From: Actinotalea sp. Marseille-Q4924
GTDB lineage: Bacteria > Actinomycetota > Actinomycetes > Actinomycetales > Cellulomonadaceae
Reading direction: 5' to 3'
Length of the DNA: 64,000 nucleotides
Assembly: GCF_916618755.1 (NCBI RefSeq)
Contig: NZ_CAKAKB010000002.1
Location: forward strand, 124,001 to 188,000
The notes under the pieces are model-generated. The model was not told the origin of the DNA and did not search any database. It worked only from the letters and a program-made list of their open reading frames with translations. How positions within the stretch are numbered: the first letter of the stretch is position 1; each line of letters begins with the position of its first letter. A program made the position numbers and the translations under genes. This document shows positions 33,212-42,219 of this stretch, piece by piece.

Positions 33212-34714
33212 ATGAGCCAGGTCAGGACACGCGGAGGCGCGTCGAGCGCGCGTTCGCTCGCCCGTCGGTTGGGCCTTCCGGCCGCCCGCGGTGCAGCAGT
33301 GGGCGCCCTCGCGGCGACGGTCATGCTCAGCGGTGGCGCGACGGCCTCGGCCGCCGGCGCGATCCCCGGTGGGTCGGTCGTCCCGGACGGCCGGACGATC
33401 GGCGACGCCGGTGCGGCGATGCCCGCGGCGCAGCTGCTCGAGGCCCGCGCGGACGAGTGGTCCCGTGCTCGGCTGGACGACGCGGTCGCGGTCGGCCGGG
33501 CGGCGCTCGCGGCCGCGGACGCCTCGAGCGCCCTCGTCACGCAGGCCTCGCGCGAGGTGTCTGTCGCCTCGGCCGGCAGCACGCCCGCCCCGGTCGTCGG
33601 GTTCGAGGAGTCCGTCGACGCCCTGCGCGCCCTCCTCCGCACCCACGAGGGCACCACCGTGACCCAGCGGGCCGGGGGCGCGTCCCTCGTGCTCCCCGAC
33701 TCGGTCACACCCCCGCCGGCGCTGACGGTGTCGGAGCGCCTCGCCGTGGCCGAAGAGGTCGCGGCGCTCGCGGCCGACGTCTTCCGCGTCGCCCTCGAGG
33801 TCGAGGCGACCGCGACGGCGACGACCGGACCCGGCCTGCCCGGCCTCGACGCGCCGCCGCTGCAGCTGACCCGGCCCCGGCCGCTCGAGGCACTCGCGGT
33901 GCCGCCGCCGGCGCCGCCGGCCGCGCAGCCCGCCCCGACCGAGCCCGGTGCGGTCGACCCCGCTGCGGCGGCCGGCACGACGGACCTGGCCCAGACCGAC
34001 GTGACGGCGCCGCAGGCCGCCGCCCCCGCAGCACCGCCCGAGGCGCCCGCTGCGCCGGCCGAGCCGGGTGCCGCTCCCGCGGCCCCGGAGGCCCCGGCGG
34101 CCCCGGCGGAGCCCGCTGCACCGGACGCCCTGCCGGTGGAGGTCGCCGACGGGCTCGCCGACCTCGAGGCGGCGGTGGCCGCGGCGAGCGGCGCGGTGTC
34201 GACCGAGCTGACGACCCTGGAGGCCATGCCCGTGCTGCCCAGCGCGCTGGCTGCCTCCCGCGTCGTGCAGTGGGAGTCCTTCCTCCCCGCGTCCCTGTCG
34301 ACGCTCGGGATGGAGAACGGCCGCATCCCCACGGCCCTCCTGTGCGCGCCGGCCTTCGCTCCCGACTTCCTGCTGCGCTGCGACGCGGCCGCGGCCCTCG
34401 AGGCGGTCAACGAGGCGTACACGGCGGAGTTCGGCGAGGACCTCGTCGTCAGCAGCGGGTACCGGACCTTCGAGGAGCAGGCCTCCCTCAAGGCGACCAA
34501 GGGCTGGCTGGCCGCCCCGGCCGGTCGGTCGAACCACGGCCTCGGCATCGCCGTGGACCTCGGCGGCTTCGGTGGCCTCGGCCAGTTCGACTCCCCGCGG
34601 TACCGGTGGATGCTCGAGAACGGCGAGGAGTTCGGCTGGGTGCACCCGGAGGCCATGCGCCCCGGTGGCAGCGGCCCGCCCGAGCCGTGGCACTTCGAGT
34701 TCGGGACGGAGTGA
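33212..34714 (+). CDS. Secreted D-alanyl-D-alanine carboxypeptidase-like M15 (VanY) peptidase
   Basis: A 500-residue exported protein. An Arg-rich start plus a hydrophobic helix ending ASAAGA (~48) is a signal peptide. Residues ~55-225 are Ala-rich and probably helical. ~230-320 is an Ala/Pro/Glu low-complexity linker, likely spanning the wall. The C-terminal ~130 residues are the zinc peptidase: LVVSSGYRTFEEQ, SNHGLGIAVDLG (His ~442, Asp ~449) and PWHFEF (His ~493), which are the metal ligands and active site of VanY/DacB-type enzymes. It should trim peptidoglycan stem peptides. It ends at a shared terminator. Confidence 0.9.
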   Translation: MSQVRTRGGASSARSLARRLGLPAARGAAVGALAATVMLSGGATASAAGAIPGGSVVPDGRTIGDAGAAMPAAQLLEARADEWSRARLDDAVAVGRAALAAADASSALVTQASREVSVASAGSTPAPVVGFEESVDALRALLRTHEGTTVTQRAGGASLVLPDSVTPPPALTVSERLAVAEEVAALAADVFRVALEVEATATATTGPGLPGLDAPPLQLTRPRPLEALAVPPPAPPAAQPAPTEPGAVDPAAAAGTTDLAQTDVTAPQAAAPAAPPEAPAAPAEPGAAPAAPEAPAAPAEPAAPDALPVEVADGLADLEAAVAAASGAVSTELTTLEAMPVLPSALAASRVVQWESFLPASLSTLGMENGRIPTALLCAPAFAPDFLLRCDAAAALEAVNEAYTAEFGEDLVVSSGYRTFEEQASLKATKGWLAAPAGRSNHGLGIAVDLGGFGGLGQFDSPRYRWMLENGEEFGWVHPEAMRPGGSGPPEPWHFEFGTE

Positions 34715-34735
34715 CCGACCGGACCGGCACGTCGT

Positions 34736-34767
34736 GGGAGACCGTCACCCCAGGGTGACGGTCTCCC
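34736..34767. terminator. Bidirectional terminator overlapping the 3' end of cbiX
   Basis: GGGAGACCGTCACC (34736-34749) pairs with GGTGACGGTCTCCC (34754-34767); the loop is CCAG. The stem includes the last codons of the convergent cbiX gene and lies 21 bases after the M15 peptidase stop, so it can end both transcripts. Confidence 0.8.
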
Positions 34768-35599
34768 GCTGCGTGTGGCCTGCGTCGTCGTCCGCCCGCA
34801 CCGAGCACCCGCCCAGGACGGGGCAGCGCCGGCCGGGCAGGCACGCGCCGGCCGCCGCCGCCGCCGCGCAGTCGTAGCGGTCCAGCACCACGTCGACGAG
34901 CCGCTCGTCCGGGGCCAGCGGCGCGGTCACGACGTCGGCGCCCGCCCGCAGGACACGGTTCTGGAAGAAGCCCGGCGCGAGCAGGTAGGACGCGACGACG
35001 ACGCGCCCGCCCCGCGCCCCGCGGTCCTGCCCCAGGTCGGCCCGCGCCGCGGCCACCGCCTCGGGGACGGTCGGCGTCGCCGCCGAGCCGTACCCGACGG
35101 TGACGGGCCCGTGCGGCCACAGCCGGCGCAGCGCGTCCGCGACCGCCTCGACCGCGGCCGACGAGCGGGGGTCGCTCGACCCGGCCGCGGCCAGGACGAC
35201 GGCGTCGCCCGGACGGGTGCCCGCCTCGTGGAGCCGGTCGGCGAGCACGGCGACGACCCGCTCGTCCGGTCCGAGCGTCCCGGACGCGACCGCGCCGGGG
35301 ACGCCCGCGACCGCGCGCGCGACGTCGACGTGCGTGTGGAAGCCGGCGGAGAGCAGCAGCGGGACGACGACGGCGCCCGCCCCGGCACCCGCGTCGCCGC
35401 CCGCGGCGCTGGTGTCCCGGTCGATGACCGCGTCCGCCACGACGTCCGCGACCTCCGGCTGCTGCACGTCGACGAACGCCTCGCGGACGTCGAGGTGCGG
35501 GCGTCGCCGCCGCACGCCGTCGAGGATCGCCGCGATCGCCGCCCGACCGGCGGCGTCGTCGGTGCCGTGCGAGCAGCCGACGAGGACCGGCCCGGTCAT
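34745..35599 (-). CDS. cbiX: Sirohydrochlorin chelatase-like protein (CbiX/SirB)
   Basis: A 284-residue protein with two related halves. The first begins PVLVGCSHGTDDAAGRAA with the catalytic His of CbiX and continues to VVVPLLLSAGFHTHVDVARAV, giving the second His pair. The second half begins AVVLAAAGSSDPRSSAAV and has VVVASYLLAPGFFQNRV. The C-terminus has a Cys cluster (CAAAAAAGACLPGRRCPVLGGC) that could bind metal or an iron-sulfur centre. As last gene of the nitrite reductase operon it probably inserts iron into sirohydrochlorin to make siroheme. Its start overlaps the hemD-like stop by 4 bases. Confidence 0.88.
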   Translation of the reverse strand: MTGPVLVGCSHGTDDAAGRAAIAAILDGVRRRRPHLDVREAFVDVQQPEVADVVADAVIDRDTSAAGGDAGAGAGAVVVPLLLSAGFHTHVDVARAVAGVPGAVASGTLGPDERVVAVLADRLHEAGTRPGDAVVLAAAGSSDPRSSAAVEAVADALRRLWPHGPVTVGYGSAATPTVPEAVAAARADLGQDRGARGGRVVVASYLLAPGFFQNRVLRAGADVVTAPLAPDERLVDVVLDRYDCAAAAAAGACLPGRRCPVLGGCSVRADDDAGHTQRETVTLG

Positions 35600-36756
35600 C
35601 CCCGCACCTCCGCGAGCTCGAGCCGGTAGCCGCGCTTGACCACCGTGCGGACGAGGTCCCGGCCGACGGCGTCCCGGAGCCGCGCCACGGCGACCTCCGC
35701 GGTGTGCGGGTCGCTGGAGTCCCCCGGCAGCACCTCCAGCACCTCGCGGCGCGTCACCACGCCGCCGGGACGCGCCGCGAGGAGGCGCAGCACGGCCAGG
35801 CCCGACGGCGACAGCGGCAGGACGTCCCCGTCGAGGACGGCCGCGCCGCGGTGGACCTGCAGCGGCCCGGCGACCGTGTCCAGCGTCGTCAGGCCGCCGA
35901 AGTGCCCGACGAGGGCACGCACGAGCGAGCCCAGTCGGCCGCGGTCGGGCACCAGCGGCTCGACGCCCCGGTCCCGCAGCGGTCTCGCGGTCACCGGTCC
36001 GACCGCTGCCGCGAGGGTGCAGCCGTGCTGCAGCCGCGCCAGGACGGCCTCACCCACCCCGGCGCGCTCGCCGGCCTCGAGCCACGCGGCGGCGCCCGGG
36101 GCGGAGGTGAACACCACGGCGTCCACCTCGCCGTCGGCGGTCGCCCGCGCCGACGCGGCGACCGCGGCCGGGTCGCGCGGCGGGCCCCACCGGTAGACGA
36201 CGAGGCTGTGGACGTCGGCGCCGGCGGCGCGGAACGCCTCGTCGAGCCCGTCCGCACCGGCGCCGTGGTGCTGGACGGCGATGCGCAGCCCGCCGACGCC
36301 GTCCGCGAGCAGGGCCTCGGCGATCTCCGCGGACGTCTCGGACTCCGCGACCCAGTCCGCCCGCAGGCCGGCGGCCTGAAGGGCACCCCGCGCCTTGGGC
36401 CCGCGCGCGACGAGCCGGGCGTCGCGCAGCACGTCGAGCAGCCGGTCCGCGACGCCGTGCGCGTCGGCCGCCTCGACCCAGCCACGGAAGCCGATGCCCG
36501 TCGTGACGACGACGACGTCCGGGGGCGTGGCGAGCAGCTCCAGGGTCGCGCGCATGAGCTCGGCGTCGTCCGTGTGCGGGACCATGCTCAGCGACGGCGC
36601 GTGGCGCACGACCGCCCCGCGGCGCTCCAGGGCCGCCGACAGCTCCGCCGACCGGCGCTCGGCCGTGACGAGCACGACGCACCCCGCCATGCTCTGCGCG
36701 AGCGTGGGTGCGTCGTGCGCGGCCTCGACCGCTCCGTCCGCGGGCGCGGCGCTCAC
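35596..36756 (-). CDS. Uroporphyrinogen-III synthase-like protein with C-terminal winged helix (NnaR-like regulator)
   Basis: A 386-residue fusion. GTG 36756 overlaps the cysG stop. Residues ~25-275 are a HemD fold (VVLVTAERRSAELSAALERRGA; VVVTTGIGFRGWVEAA; VDAVVFTSAPGAAAWL). Residues ~285-386 are an OmpR/PhoB-type DNA-binding domain (LSPSGLAVLRLLAARPGGVVTRREVLEVL, then HTAEVAVARLRDAVG and VVKRGYRLEL). This architecture is that of NnaR, which in Streptomyces acts with GlnR to activate nitrite reductase genes. Its place inside the nir operon supports a regulatory role; retained HemD activity is uncertain. Confidence 0.88.
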   Translation of the reverse strand: MSAAPADGAVEAAHDAPTLAQSMAGCVVLVTAERRSAELSAALERRGAVVRHAPSLSMVPHTDDAELMRATLELLATPPDVVVVTTGIGFRGWVEAADAHGVADRLLDVLRDARLVARGPKARGALQAAGLRADWVAESETSAEIAEALLADGVGGLRIAVQHHGAGADGLDEAFRAAGADVHSLVVYRWGPPRDPAAVAASARATADGEVDAVVFTSAPGAAAWLEAGERAGVGEAVLARLQHGCTLAAAVGPVTARPLRDRGVEPLVPDRGRLGSLVRALVGHFGGLTTLDTVAGPLQVHRGAAVLDGDVLPLSPSGLAVLRLLAARPGGVVTRREVLEVLPGDSSDPHTAEVAVARLRDAVGRDLVRTVVKRGYRLELAEVRG

Positions 36757-38021
36757 GGGCCCGCCACGACGGCCGGGTCGACGACGCCGTGGAGCGCCGT
36801 CGTGCCGCACGCGGTCCCGAGCAGACCCTCGGCGGCGACGGCGCCCATGACGACGATCGCCGGTGCGCGGACGCCGGCCGCCCGCGCCCGCTCGGCGACC
36901 GCGTGCAGGGGTGCCCGCGTGGTCCGCTGCCGGTCCGTCGTGCCGTTCTCGACGACCGCGACCGGCGTCGTCGGGTCGGCGCCGTGGGCGATCGCCTCGG
37001 CGGCCATGGACCCCAGGGCGGCGACCCCCATGAGGACGACGACGGTCGCCGAGCCGTCACGGAGGGCGGTGCGCGCCGCGTCGTCGAGCCCGTCGTGGCC
37101 GTTGACGACGTGAACGGCGGCGACCGTCCCGCGGTGCGTCAGCGGGATGCCGGCGGCGGCCGGCACCGCGAGGGCGCTGCTGATGCCGGGCACCACCTCG
37201 ACGGGCACGCCCGCGCTGCGGCACGCGAGCACCTCCTCGCCGCCGCGGCCGTACACGAACGGGTCGCCGCCCTTGAGCCGGACGACCACGAGCCCGCGCC
37301 GGGCCCGGTCCACGAGGATCCGGTTGATCTCCTCCTGCGGCACGGGGTGGTGGTCCGGGCGCTTGCCGACGTCGACGACCTCGACGTCCGGGGGCAGCTC
37401 GGCGAGGACCGACCGCGGTCCGAGCCGGTCGGTGACGACCACTTCGGCCTCGGCGAGCGCACGCCGCCCGCGCAGCGTGAGCAGGTCCGTCGCGCCGGGC
37501 CCGCCGCCCACGAGCACCACGCGCCCCGCCCCGCCGCGTCGCGCCCGGCGTCGCCGCCGGAGGTCCGCGCCGCCCGACCGCAGGTGCTCCGCGAGGGCGT
37601 CCCGGACGCCGGCGGTCCGGGCCGGGTCCGGCTCCCCGCCCGAGACGACCCCGACGAGGAGGTCGCCGTGCGTCGCGGTCGCGGGGGTGCGCGCGGAGCC
37701 GCGGCGGACGTCGCCGGCCGTCACGCACCACACCTGCCGGTCGTGCGCCCACCCGGCGACGGCCTCGTCCACGGCAGGGTCTCCCGTGGCGCACTGCACG
37801 AGCCACGCACCCGCGACGTCGTCGGCGGCGACCTCGCGGGCGTCCCAGGCGACGGCGCCGCGGGACGCGAGCGAGGCCAGCTCCGGGCACAGCGCCGGGG
37901 CGACGACGCGGACGACGGCGCCGTCGACGAGCAGCGCCTGCGTGCGCCGCGCCGCCACCGGACCGCCGCCGACGACGAGCACGTCCCGGCCGGCGAGCTC
38001 GATGCCCAGCAACGTGGTCAT
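36753..38021 (-). CDS. cysG: Siroheme synthase: precorrin-2 dehydrogenase fused to uroporphyrinogen-III methyltransferase
   Basis: A 422-residue bifunctional enzyme. ATG 38021 overlaps the nirD stop (ATGA). Residues ~1-165 are the NAD-binding precorrin-2 oxidase (LLGIELAGRDVLVVGGGPVAARR; GDLLVGVVSGGEPDPA). Residues ~175-422 are the SAM-dependent methyltransferase: VVLVGGGPGATDLLTLRGRRAL, VVRLKGGDPFVYGRGGEEV and VVPGISSALAVPAAAGIPLTHRG. The small dimerisation part of classical CysG is shortened, and iron insertion is probably done by the CbiX homologue two genes on. The product, siroheme, is the NirB cofactor. Confidence 0.92.
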   Translation of the reverse strand: MTTLLGIELAGRDVLVVGGGPVAARRTQALLVDGAVVRVVAPALCPELASLASRGAVAWDAREVAADDVAGAWLVQCATGDPAVDEAVAGWAHDRQVWCVTAGDVRRGSARTPATATHGDLLVGVVSGGEPDPARTAGVRDALAEHLRSGGADLRRRRRARRGGAGRVVLVGGGPGATDLLTLRGRRALAEAEVVVTDRLGPRSVLAELPPDVEVVDVGKRPDHHPVPQEEINRILVDRARRGLVVVRLKGGDPFVYGRGGEEVLACRSAGVPVEVVPGISSALAVPAAAGIPLTHRGTVAAVHVVNGHDGLDDAARTALRDGSATVVVLMGVAALGSMAAEAIAHGADPTTPVAVVENGTTDRQRTTRAPLHAVAERARAAGVRAPAIVVMGAVAAEGLLGTACGTTALHGVVDPAVVAGP

Positions 38022-38497
38022 CGCGCACCCCCCGCGGGTGCGGGACGTGCCCCGGGTGGCCCCTCGACGGGCGGGTCCGGCGTCGCGGCCACGAGCACGA
38101 CGCCGTTCTCGAGCCGGACGCGCCAGGTCCGCAGGTGCCGCGGCTCGCGGCCGACCGGCTCCAGGCACCGACCGGTGCGCAGGTCGAACACCTGCTTGAG
38201 CAGCGGCGACGCGACGGTGGGCGACGCACCGCGGCTGCCCACGATGCCGCGGGACAGGACGTGCGCGTCCATGAACGGGTCGAGCTGCTGGACGGCCAGC
38301 ACCTCCTCGGCGCCCGCGTCGGACGACGCCGCGGGTCCCCTGCCGAGGAGCCGGAACAGCGCGACCTGCTCGCCGGCGACGAGGGCCGCGGCCCCGCGCT
38401 CGGGCACGAGGTCGTCCAGGCGGCAGACGGCGACCCACGCGGCCGACGTGCCGACCCGGTCGGCCGGGGTCGTCATGGTCGGGCTCTCGACGGTCAT
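38018..38497 (-). CDS. nirD: Nitrite reductase [NAD(P)H] small subunit
   Basis: A 159-residue protein of the Rieske-fold NirD family. The diagnostic stretches are VAVCRLDDLVPERGAAALVAGEQVALFRL and FMDAHVLSRGIVGSRGA, then SPLLKQVFDLRTGRCLE; as in other NirD proteins the Rieske Cys/His cluster ligands are absent. ATG 38497 overlaps the nirB stop. An Ala/Gly insert (~56-63) and a Pro-rich tail make it longer than E. coli NirD. It pairs with NirB to reduce nitrite to ammonium in the cytoplasm. Confidence 0.92.
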   Translation of the reverse strand: MTVESPTMTTPADRVGTSAAWVAVCRLDDLVPERGAAALVAGEQVALFRLLGRGPAASSDAGAEEVLAVQQLDPFMDAHVLSRGIVGSRGASPTVASPLLKQVFDLRTGRCLEPVGREPRHLRTWRVRLENGVVLVAATPDPPVEGPPGARPAPAGGAR

Positions 38498-41205
38498 GCG
38501 CGCACCTCCAGGGCGGGGCCCGCGACGAGCACGGGACCGGTGGGCACCTCGTCGGGACGGACCGCGTCGACCGGGACGGCGAGGCCGGCGGCCCGCTCCG
38601 CGGCGGTGGCCGGGCGGCGCTGACCGCGCTCCGTGACGTAGGCGAGGCTCGGGTCGGGGGTCGTCGGCGCGTTGACGAACGACGCGAACCGGCGCAGCTT
38701 CTCCGGGTCGTCGAGGGTGGCGCGCCACTCGTCCTCGTAGCGGTCCACGTGCGCGGCCATCGCGGCGTCGAGCTCGGCCGCGATGCCGAGGCTGTCCTCG
38801 AGGACGACGGCCCGCACGCCCGCCAGACCGCCCTCGACCTCCTCGATCCACGGTGCGGTGCGCTGGAGCCGGTCGGCGGTGCGGATGTAGTACATGAGGA
38901 ACCGGTCGACGGTCCGCACGAGCGTCTCGGTGTCGAGGTCCTCGGCGAGGAGCTGGGCGTGTCGGGGCGTGAAGCCGCCGTTGCCGCCGACGTAGACGTT
39001 CCAGCCGTGGTCGGTGGCGATGATCCCGACGTCCTTGGCGCGCGCCTCCGCGCACTCGCGGGCGCATCCGGAGACGCCGAGCTTGAACTTGTGCGGCGCG
39101 CGCAGCCCTCGGTACCGCAGCTCGAGCGCGACGGCGAGCGACGTGGAGTCCTGCACGCCGTACCGGCACCACGTCTGCCCGACGCACGACTTCACCGTCC
39201 GCAACGACTTGCCGTACGCGTGCCCGGACTCGAACCCGGCGTCGACCAGCCGCCGCCAGATGAGCGGGAGCTGCTCGAGGCGCGCCCCGAACATGTCGAC
39301 GCGCTGGCCGCCGGTGATCTTCGTGTACAGCCCGAAGTCCTTGGCGACCTGGCCGACCGTGATGAGCCCCTCGGGCGTCACCTCGCCGCCGGGCATGCGG
39401 GGGACGACCGAGTAGGTCCCGTCCTTCTGCAGGTTCGCCATGACGTGGTCGTTGGTGTCCTGCAGGGTGGCGCGGTCGCCGTCGAGGACGTGGCCGTCGT
39501 CGAGCGAGGAGAGGACCGAGGCGACGACCGGCTTGCAGATGTCGCACCCGCGCGCCCCGGCGGGCAGGCCGGGCGCGCCGTGCTGGGCGAGGATCTCGCT
39601 GAAGGTCCGCAGCCCGGTGACGCGAACGACGTCGAAGAGCTGCCGCCGCGAGAGCGCGAAGTGCTCGCACAGCGTCGTGCTCACCGTGATGCCGGCCTTC
39701 TCCAGCTCGGTGCCGACGACCTTCTTGACCAGCGGCAGGCACGAGCCGCAGGACGTGCCGGCCTTCGTGCACGCCTTGACCGCGGCCAGGTCGGTGCAGC
39801 CGCCGTCGGTGACGGCGTGCCGGATGGTGCCGGCGGTGATGTTGTTGCACGAGCAGACGGCGGCGTCGTCGGGCAGGTCGACCGAGCCGCGGCTGCGGCC
39901 GGACGCGCCCTCGGGGAGGAGGTACGTGGAAGGGTCGCCGGTGAGCTCGCGGCCGACCATGGGCCGCAGGGCCGCGTACGCCGAGGCGTCGCCCACGAGG
40001 ACGCCGCCGAGGAGCGTCCGGGCGTCGTCGGAGAGGACGAGCTTGGTGTAGACGCCGGCCACCGGGTCGGAGTGGACGAGCTCGAGCGCGCCGGGGGTGG
40101 TGCCGAACGCGTCACCGAAGCTCGCGACGTCCACGCCGGCGAGCTTGAGCTTCGTCGCCGTGTCGGCGCCGGGGAACTCGGCGGCGCCGCCGAGGAGCCG
40201 GTCCACGACCACCTCGGCCATCGCGTACCCCGGCGCCACGAGGCCGATGCAGCCCCCGTCGATGCACGCCACCTCGCCGGCGGCCCAGACGTGCGGGTCG
40301 GGCGTCCGGCACGCCGCGTCGACGACGACGCCGCCGCGCGGCCCGACGGGCAGGCCGGCCGCGCGGGCCAGCTCGTCGCGCGGCTGGACGCCCGCCGCGA
40401 CGACGACGACGTCGACGTCCAGGCGCCCGCCGTCGGCGAAGTCGAGCCGGCCGACCGTGCCGCGCCGGTTCGCGCGGAGGCGGGTGGTGGCCGTGTCGAC
40501 CCGCACCGCGACGCCGAGGGACTGGATGAGCCGCCGCAGCGCCTCCCCGCCGCCGAGGTCGACCTGCGCGGACATGAGGTGCGTGCCGAACTGGATGACC
40601 GTCGACTGCGCGCCGAGGGCCTGCAGCGCCCCGGCGGCCTCGAGCCCGAGCAGCCCGCCACCGATGACGGCGCCGCGCACGGGGCGGTCCCAGCGGGACG
40701 CCTGCTCCTCGACCCACCCGCGCAGGGCGGCGACGTCGTCGATGGTGCGGTAGACGAAGACCCCCGGCAGGTCGGTGCCCTCGATCGGCGGGACGAACGC
40801 CCGGGAACCGGTGGCGAGGACGAGCTCGTCGTAGGCCCAGGTGCGGCCGTCGGCGAGGGTGACGACCCGGGCGGCCCGGTCGACCGCGGTGACGGTCGCG
40901 TCGCGGACGAGCGTGACGAGCGGGTCGCTCCACAGCGCCGGGTCGCCGAGCGAGAGGTCCTCCGGGTCGCGCCCGGAGAAGTAGGAGGTGAGCGCGACGC
41001 GGTCGTAGGGGGCGCGGGGCTCCTCGGCGAGCACGGTGACGTGCCAGGCGCCGCCGGCGTCGCGGTCCCGCAGCGCCTCGACGAGCCGCTGGGCGACCAT
41101 GCCGCCGCCGACGACGACGAGGCGGGGTGCGTCGCGCGCAGGTGTCGGGCCGGCGTCGGGGTCGCGGGCGGGTTCGGCGTCGGGGACGTGCGGCTCGGGT
41201 GACAT
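38494..41205 (-). CDS. nirB: Nitrite reductase [NAD(P)H] large subunit
   Basis: A 903-residue assimilatory nitrite reductase. ATG 41205 has GAGGAG 7 bases upstream. In order: an FAD/NAD(P)H module (LVVVGGGMVAQRLVEAL at ~33 and GAVIGGGLLGLEAAGALQ), a BFD-like [2Fe-2S] region (CSCNNITAGTIRHAV ... SCGSCLP), a second Cys pair (GCDICKP), then the siroheme/[4Fe-4S] domain with CVGQTWC and GCARECAE supplying the four cluster Cys. The domain set is complete. It reduces nitrite to ammonium with NAD(P)H and is the first gene of a five-gene operon. Confidence 0.94.
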   Translation of the reverse strand: MSPEPHVPDAEPARDPDAGPTPARDAPRLVVVGGGMVAQRLVEALRDRDAGGAWHVTVLAEEPRAPYDRVALTSYFSGRDPEDLSLGDPALWSDPLVTLVRDATVTAVDRAARVVTLADGRTWAYDELVLATGSRAFVPPIEGTDLPGVFVYRTIDDVAALRGWVEEQASRWDRPVRGAVIGGGLLGLEAAGALQALGAQSTVIQFGTHLMSAQVDLGGGEALRRLIQSLGVAVRVDTATTRLRANRRGTVGRLDFADGGRLDVDVVVVAAGVQPRDELARAAGLPVGPRGGVVVDAACRTPDPHVWAAGEVACIDGGCIGLVAPGYAMAEVVVDRLLGGAAEFPGADTATKLKLAGVDVASFGDAFGTTPGALELVHSDPVAGVYTKLVLSDDARTLLGGVLVGDASAYAALRPMVGRELTGDPSTYLLPEGASGRSRGSVDLPDDAAVCSCNNITAGTIRHAVTDGGCTDLAAVKACTKAGTSCGSCLPLVKKVVGTELEKAGITVSTTLCEHFALSRRQLFDVVRVTGLRTFSEILAQHGAPGLPAGARGCDICKPVVASVLSSLDDGHVLDGDRATLQDTNDHVMANLQKDGTYSVVPRMPGGEVTPEGLITVGQVAKDFGLYTKITGGQRVDMFGARLEQLPLIWRRLVDAGFESGHAYGKSLRTVKSCVGQTWCRYGVQDSTSLAVALELRYRGLRAPHKFKLGVSGCARECAEARAKDVGIIATDHGWNVYVGGNGGFTPRHAQLLAEDLDTETLVRTVDRFLMYYIRTADRLQRTAPWIEEVEGGLAGVRAVVLEDSLGIAAELDAAMAAHVDRYEDEWRATLDDPEKLRRFASFVNAPTTPDPSLAYVTERGQRRPATAAERAAGLAVPVDAVRPDEVPTGPVLVAGPALEVRA

Positions 41206-41274
41206 GCGCGCTCCTCGTGCTGGCCGGTCCGGCACCCCCTGCTGCGGGGCCAGGACGCCGACGGTAGGCAGCGC

Positions 41275-41317
41275 ATGTTTCCCCGGGCGTCGCCGTCGTG
41301 TTTCCTGCGGGAAACAC
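41275..41317 (-). promoter_or_regulatory. GlnR-like nitrogen control box upstream of nirB
   Basis: GTGTTTCC-TGCG-GGAAACAC (41298-41317) is a perfect inverted repeat containing GTTTC-N6-GAAAC, near the GlnR consensus gTnAC-N6-GaAAC. A second GAAAC on the minus strand (41277-41281) lies one helical-phase repeat further (23 bases against an expected 22). It sits 70-110 bases upstream of the nirB start, where nitrogen-starvation activation by GlnR would be expected. The fit is not exact. Confidence 0.5.
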
Positions 41318-41373
41318 CTCACGCACAGGCGGGCCCGGGCCGGTGTGAGCCGCCGGGCCGCGGGAGCGCGGGC

Positions 41374-42219
41374 TCAGGGGCCCGGCACGTGCTCCTTGAG
41401 GGCGTACCCGAGGGCCGTGTCGCCCTCGACGAGGAGCCGCGACGCCGCGACCGGCACCCGTCCGAGCACCACGCGCAGGACGGTGGAGTCGTCGCCGCGC
41501 AGGGTCACCGAGGGACCGTCGGACCGATGCGGCGCGTCGTCCGGCCCGGGCCGCCGCAGCGGGTCCACCGGGTGCCAGGTCGTCCCGTCATAGGTGCCGC
41601 CGAGCACGACGGCGTCCCCGACCAGCCGGATGCTGGTGCCGTGCGGCACGGGGGTGCCGAGCGAGGCGAGCACGGGCCAGAAGTGCTGCACGAACCGTGC
41701 GCACGGCGCGACGGCGCGCGGGTCGAGCGGTGGTTCGGCCCCGTCGGGCGTGAGCGCCGCGCGCAGGTCGTCGGCGTGCACCGTCGCCTCCATGACGAAG
41801 GTGTCGAGTGCCACCGGGAGCGGGACGTCCCCGTAGGGCATCGGCAGCACGGGCGACGCCCCCCGTGCCACGGCGGCCGCGACCGTGTCGAAGGCGGCCG
41901 CGAGCTCCGCCCGGCTGCGGTGCCACGCGAGGTCGAGCGGGTGGCCCGTGAGCCCGTCGGTCGCGCGTCCCGCGGCCCGCACGCCGTGCCGCTGCGCCTC
42001 GCCCACCACCGCCAGGCGCAGCGCCTCGGCCTCCATGCTCATGCCCCACGCCGTGTGGCGGACGAGGTCCTCCACGGACCAGCCGGCGAGCCGGGTCGCC
42101 GTCGCCGGTGCGGTGCGCCCGGCGCTCGTCACCGCGACGGCGAACGCGTCCCACGCGGTGAGGGACAGCTCCTTGGCGCCTGTCACCGTCAGACCCGTCC
42201 CCGCCGGTCCGCCGCTCAT
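41374..42219 (-). CDS. Mycothiol-dependent maleylpyruvate isomerase-family (DinB-like) protein
   Basis: A 281-residue cytoplasmic protein. ATG 42219 overlaps the cyclase stop (ATGA) and has GAGGAGG 5 bases upstream. The N-terminal ~160 residues are a four-helix MDMPI/DinB-type domain with metal-site His residues in TRLAGWSVEDLVRHTAWGM, LDLAWHRSRAEL and FVMEATVHADDLRAAL. A C-terminal ~90-residue alpha/beta domain (SIRLVGDAVVLGG ... SVTLRGDDSTVLRVVLG) is typical of the family. Members use mycothiol in transferase or isomerase reactions; the substrate here is unknown. Confidence 0.85.
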   Translation of the reverse strand: MSGGPAGTGLTVTGAKELSLTAWDAFAVAVTSAGRTAPATATRLAGWSVEDLVRHTAWGMSMEAEALRLAVVGEAQRHGVRAAGRATDGLTGHPLDLAWHRSRAELAAAFDTVAAAVARGASPVLPMPYGDVPLPVALDTFVMEATVHADDLRAALTPDGAEPPLDPRAVAPCARFVQHFWPVLASLGTPVPHGTSIRLVGDAVVLGGTYDGTTWHPVDPLRRPGPDDAPHRSDGPSVTLRGDDSTVLRVVLGRVPVAASRLLVEGDTALGYALKEHVPGP

